DNA of 8,188 nucleotides from CAZBBC01 sp964489835 (lineage in GTDB: Bacteria > Calditrichota > Calditrichia > JAJRVZ01), in contig CAZBBC010000184.1 of NCBI GenBank assembly GCA_964489835.1, positions 1 to 8,188 on the forward strand. The letters are read 5' to 3'. Positions 6,724-8,188 of this stretch are shown one piece after another (within the stretch, counting starts at the first letter, position 1; each line of letters starts with the position of its first letter). Made by a program: the position numbers and the translations under genes. The notes beneath the pieces are model-generated. The model made no database searches and was not told the DNA's origin. It worked only from the letters and a program-made list of their open reading frames with translations.

Positions 6724-6919
6724 TACCTCACAGGCCACTATCTTTAGAAAGTGGAGAATAAAAATATTTGAAGTCGATAAGGCTTTTGCCATAAAATGAG
6801 GGAATACATTTAATTAAAAACATAATATACAGATCCCATTGATACAAATGAATCTACAGCAGTAATTCAGTGTCAGTGAACATCAAATCCCTTAAACTCA
6901 CCCCCAGTGATATAGAATT
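6724..6919. other. Convergent intergenic region
   Basis: This 196-base AT-rich gap lies between the 3' ends of the GH123-like gene and the CsgG-like gene. A weak palindrome, ccactatctttagaaagtgg (6737-6756), forms only a 5-bp stem and has no T-tract, so I do not call it a terminator. aattcagtgtcagtgaa at 6864-6880 matches 15 of 17 bases of 2121-2137 in repeat element B and may be a repeat remnant. Confidence 0.5.
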
Positions 6920-8014
6920 TTACATCTGTTGCTCCTCAAGCCGCTGGATCTCTTTTCTTCTTTGCTGGATTCGGGCCCGGGCATCCAGAAATTTGGAATC
7001 GCCGGACATTTTAAAACTCTTATCAAAATATTCTTCCGCTTCATCCAACTGTCCGCCGATTTCATAATAGAGGCCGAGGTTATAAGTGGCGGCGATGCGG
7101 TCATCCTTTTCCGATTTGGGGTCCTCCAGGACCGCTTCGAAAAGATCCCGGGCATCCTCCCATAGACCACGCTTGGCATATTCAACCGCTGCTTCCATCA
7201 CCGAAGATTCACCCTCTTCGATATCTCTGCTTTCGGTTACATAATGAGGTGCTATCTGCTGTATTGTTTGATTAAGGATCTTGTTAACCAGGTCGTCAAC
7301 GATCGGTCGCCAATCCGGCACATTTTTAAGAGCTTCCGCCTCATCTTTTCCTGTCGCAGAGGCATTAGATGGGACCCGATTATTTCTCCCATTGGACAAT
7401 GTATTGGTGGTAGATGCCACAATAGAACCGGTGGTCACATTGACGATCTTTAAAATAAGTTTTACATCAACGTTTCGGGAAATTCTAAAGCGTTTCTTTT
7501 CAACTTTCTTTTCCTTATAAGTTTCCCATTCCCCCTTATCCGTGACCGAGTAAGTACCCGATCCCATCACCAGACCCTCCGCACCGAGCAGCTTGCCAAT
7601 TTCAGCTGCTGCCGTTTCATCAATAACGCCACTCAAGCTCAAGGCCTGTTCTTCAAGTATCTTAGAGATCTCTTCTCTTTCTATCACAGTATAGAATTTA
7701 TTATTGACCAGTTTAGCCACAAACATATCGGAAACATCACTTCCCGGATAGGCCGAAACCGGATCTAGTTTATCTTGTTGTTTAAGGGCTTTTCTCAATA
7801 AGGCCTGTCCTATTCCTCTCAGGCCTCCGGAGACTTTATTACCCAGTCCAAAGTCCCAGCTACCACGGAAATCAAAATCCATAACGGCGATTTTGCGGAC
7901 AGCTCCCACATCCAGTTCCGCCGGCTTTAGTACTTTAACTTTTGTGCTTGTGCCACAGTTGTTCATCGTGATCATAGCGATAAATAGAAAGACGATCAAT
8001 AATATTCTCTTCAT
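6920..8014 (-). CDS. CsgG-family lipoprotein with C-terminal TPR repeats
   Basis: This 364-aa protein starts at the ATG at 8014, chosen because AGGAGG (8024-8029) lies 9 nt upstream; a longer frame from 8059 would translate across that site. Residues 1-19 are a signal sequence ending at Cys20 (MNNCGTS), a probable lipoprotein cysteine although the lipobox is not classical. Residues about 38-205 match the CsgG family (PF03783): RKIAVMDFDFRG (40-51), FYTVIEREEISKILEEQ (107-123), LSLSGVID (125-132), IGKLLGAEGLVMGSGTYS (139-156) and a later beta-strand with IVASTTNT. Residues about 272-338 form two TPR-like helical pairs (EAAVEYAKRGLWEDARDLFE; ATYNLGLYYEIGGQLDEAEE), followed by a charged helix to the end. 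It is probably envelope-anchored. CsgG itself is the curli secretion pore, but no curli genes are visible here, and many CsgG-like/TPR proteins have unknown roles. It is convergent with, and independent of, the glycan-related pair. Confidence 0.85.
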   Translation of the reverse strand: MKRILLIVFLFIAMITMNNCGTSTKVKVLKPAELDVGAVRKIAVMDFDFRGSWDFGLGNKVSGGLRGIGQALLRKALKQQDKLDPVSAYPGSDVSDMFVAKLVNNKFYTVIEREEISKILEEQALSLSGVIDETAAAEIGKLLGAEGLVMGSGTYSVTDKGEWETYKEKKVEKKRFRISRNVDVKLILKIVNVTTGSIVASTTNTLSNGRNNRVPSNASATGKDEAEALKNVPDWRPIVDDLVNKILNQTIQQIAPHYVTESRDIEEGESSVMEAAVEYAKRGLWEDARDLFEAVLEDPKSEKDDRIAATYNLGLYYEIGGQLDEAEEYFDKSFKMSGDSKFLDARARIQQRRKEIQRLEEQQM

Positions 8015-8188
8015 ATGCCCGATCCTCCTAATAAGCCTCCTAGAGTGCTGCAGGTACAATTGTCTATATGATGTGCCTGTATTTTATTTATCTGATATCC
8101 TGAAAACTCGACTCATTTGGAATCTATCACATTTTTTATTTTCGCTTAAATTTATCCCGTCTTTATAAATTTCACATTTATTTAGAAG
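8015..8188. other. Upstream region of the CsgG-like gene
   Basis: This AT-rich stretch runs to the right edge. Apart from the two taggagg copies near the start codon, I see no confident promoter boxes, operator palindrome or further coding frame. Confidence 0.5.
8024..8029 (-). promoter_or_regulatory. Shine-Dalgarno site of the CsgG-like gene, with a second copy upstream
   Basis: On the minus strand AGGAGG lies 9 nt before the ATG at 8014. The same taggagg heptamer occurs again 12 nt further upstream (8036-8042), but no start codon follows that copy at a usable distance, so the proximal copy is taken as functional. Confidence 0.8.

Noticed and set aside
6737..6756. Palindrome after the GH123-like gene as a rho-independent terminator
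   Set aside because: The stem is only about 5 bp and no T-tract follows on either strand.
8015..8059. N-terminal extension of the CsgG-like protein
   Set aside because: The extension would translate the AGGAGG ribosome site and would place a charged stretch in front of a normal signal sequence.

Overview
This window carries five protein genes and two related, hairpin-forming intergenic repeat elements. It has no rRNA, tRNA, CRISPR array, transposase or phage gene that I can see. Base composition is moderate. The gene set is a UroD-like methyltransferase-family enzyme, an RraA-family protein, a secreted acetylesterase-like hydrolase, a propeller-bearing GH123-like protein and a CsgG/TPR lipoprotein. 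Together with degenerate 'cacggatt/aatccgtg' repeats between genes, this suggests an uncultured environmental Gram-negative bacterium of the FCB or PVC superphyla. That placement is inference from gene content, not a phylogenetic result.

Layout. 1-974 (+) is the 3' part of a URO-D superfamily gene that runs off the left edge. 975-1268 is intergenic and holds repeat element A (about 1023-1172) plus a second repeat-like patch (1178-1205). 1269-2000 (+) is a complete RraA-family gene. 2001-2327 is intergenic and holds repeat element B (2053-2233), related to A but in the opposite orientation. 2328-3299 (+) is a secreted alpha/beta hydrolase and 3313-6723 (+) is a very large secreted protein; they form a tight two-gene unit in which the second gene's Shine-Dalgarno sequence overlaps the first gene's stop codon. 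6724-6919 is a convergent intergenic gap. 6920-8014 (-) is a CsgG-like lipoprotein with C-terminal TPRs. 8015-8188 is its upstream region.

How the genes may work together. The esterase and the GH123-like protein both carry signal peptides and are probably co-translated, so a joint role in removing acyl groups and cleaving or binding a carbohydrate outside the cytoplasm is reasonable. The URO-D-like and RraA-like enzymes are cytoplasmic and fit small-molecule catabolism (methyl transfer to a corrinoid; retro-aldol or decarboxylase chemistry). A link between these two and the secreted pair is only suggested by proximity, because repeat elements separate them.

The most noteworthy items are the paired hairpin repeats around the RraA gene, whose arms differ in a compensatory way between copies, and the fusion of a seven-bladed FG-GAP-type propeller to a GH123-like catalytic module. 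I see no clear evidence of a wholly new defence, mobile or regulatory system.
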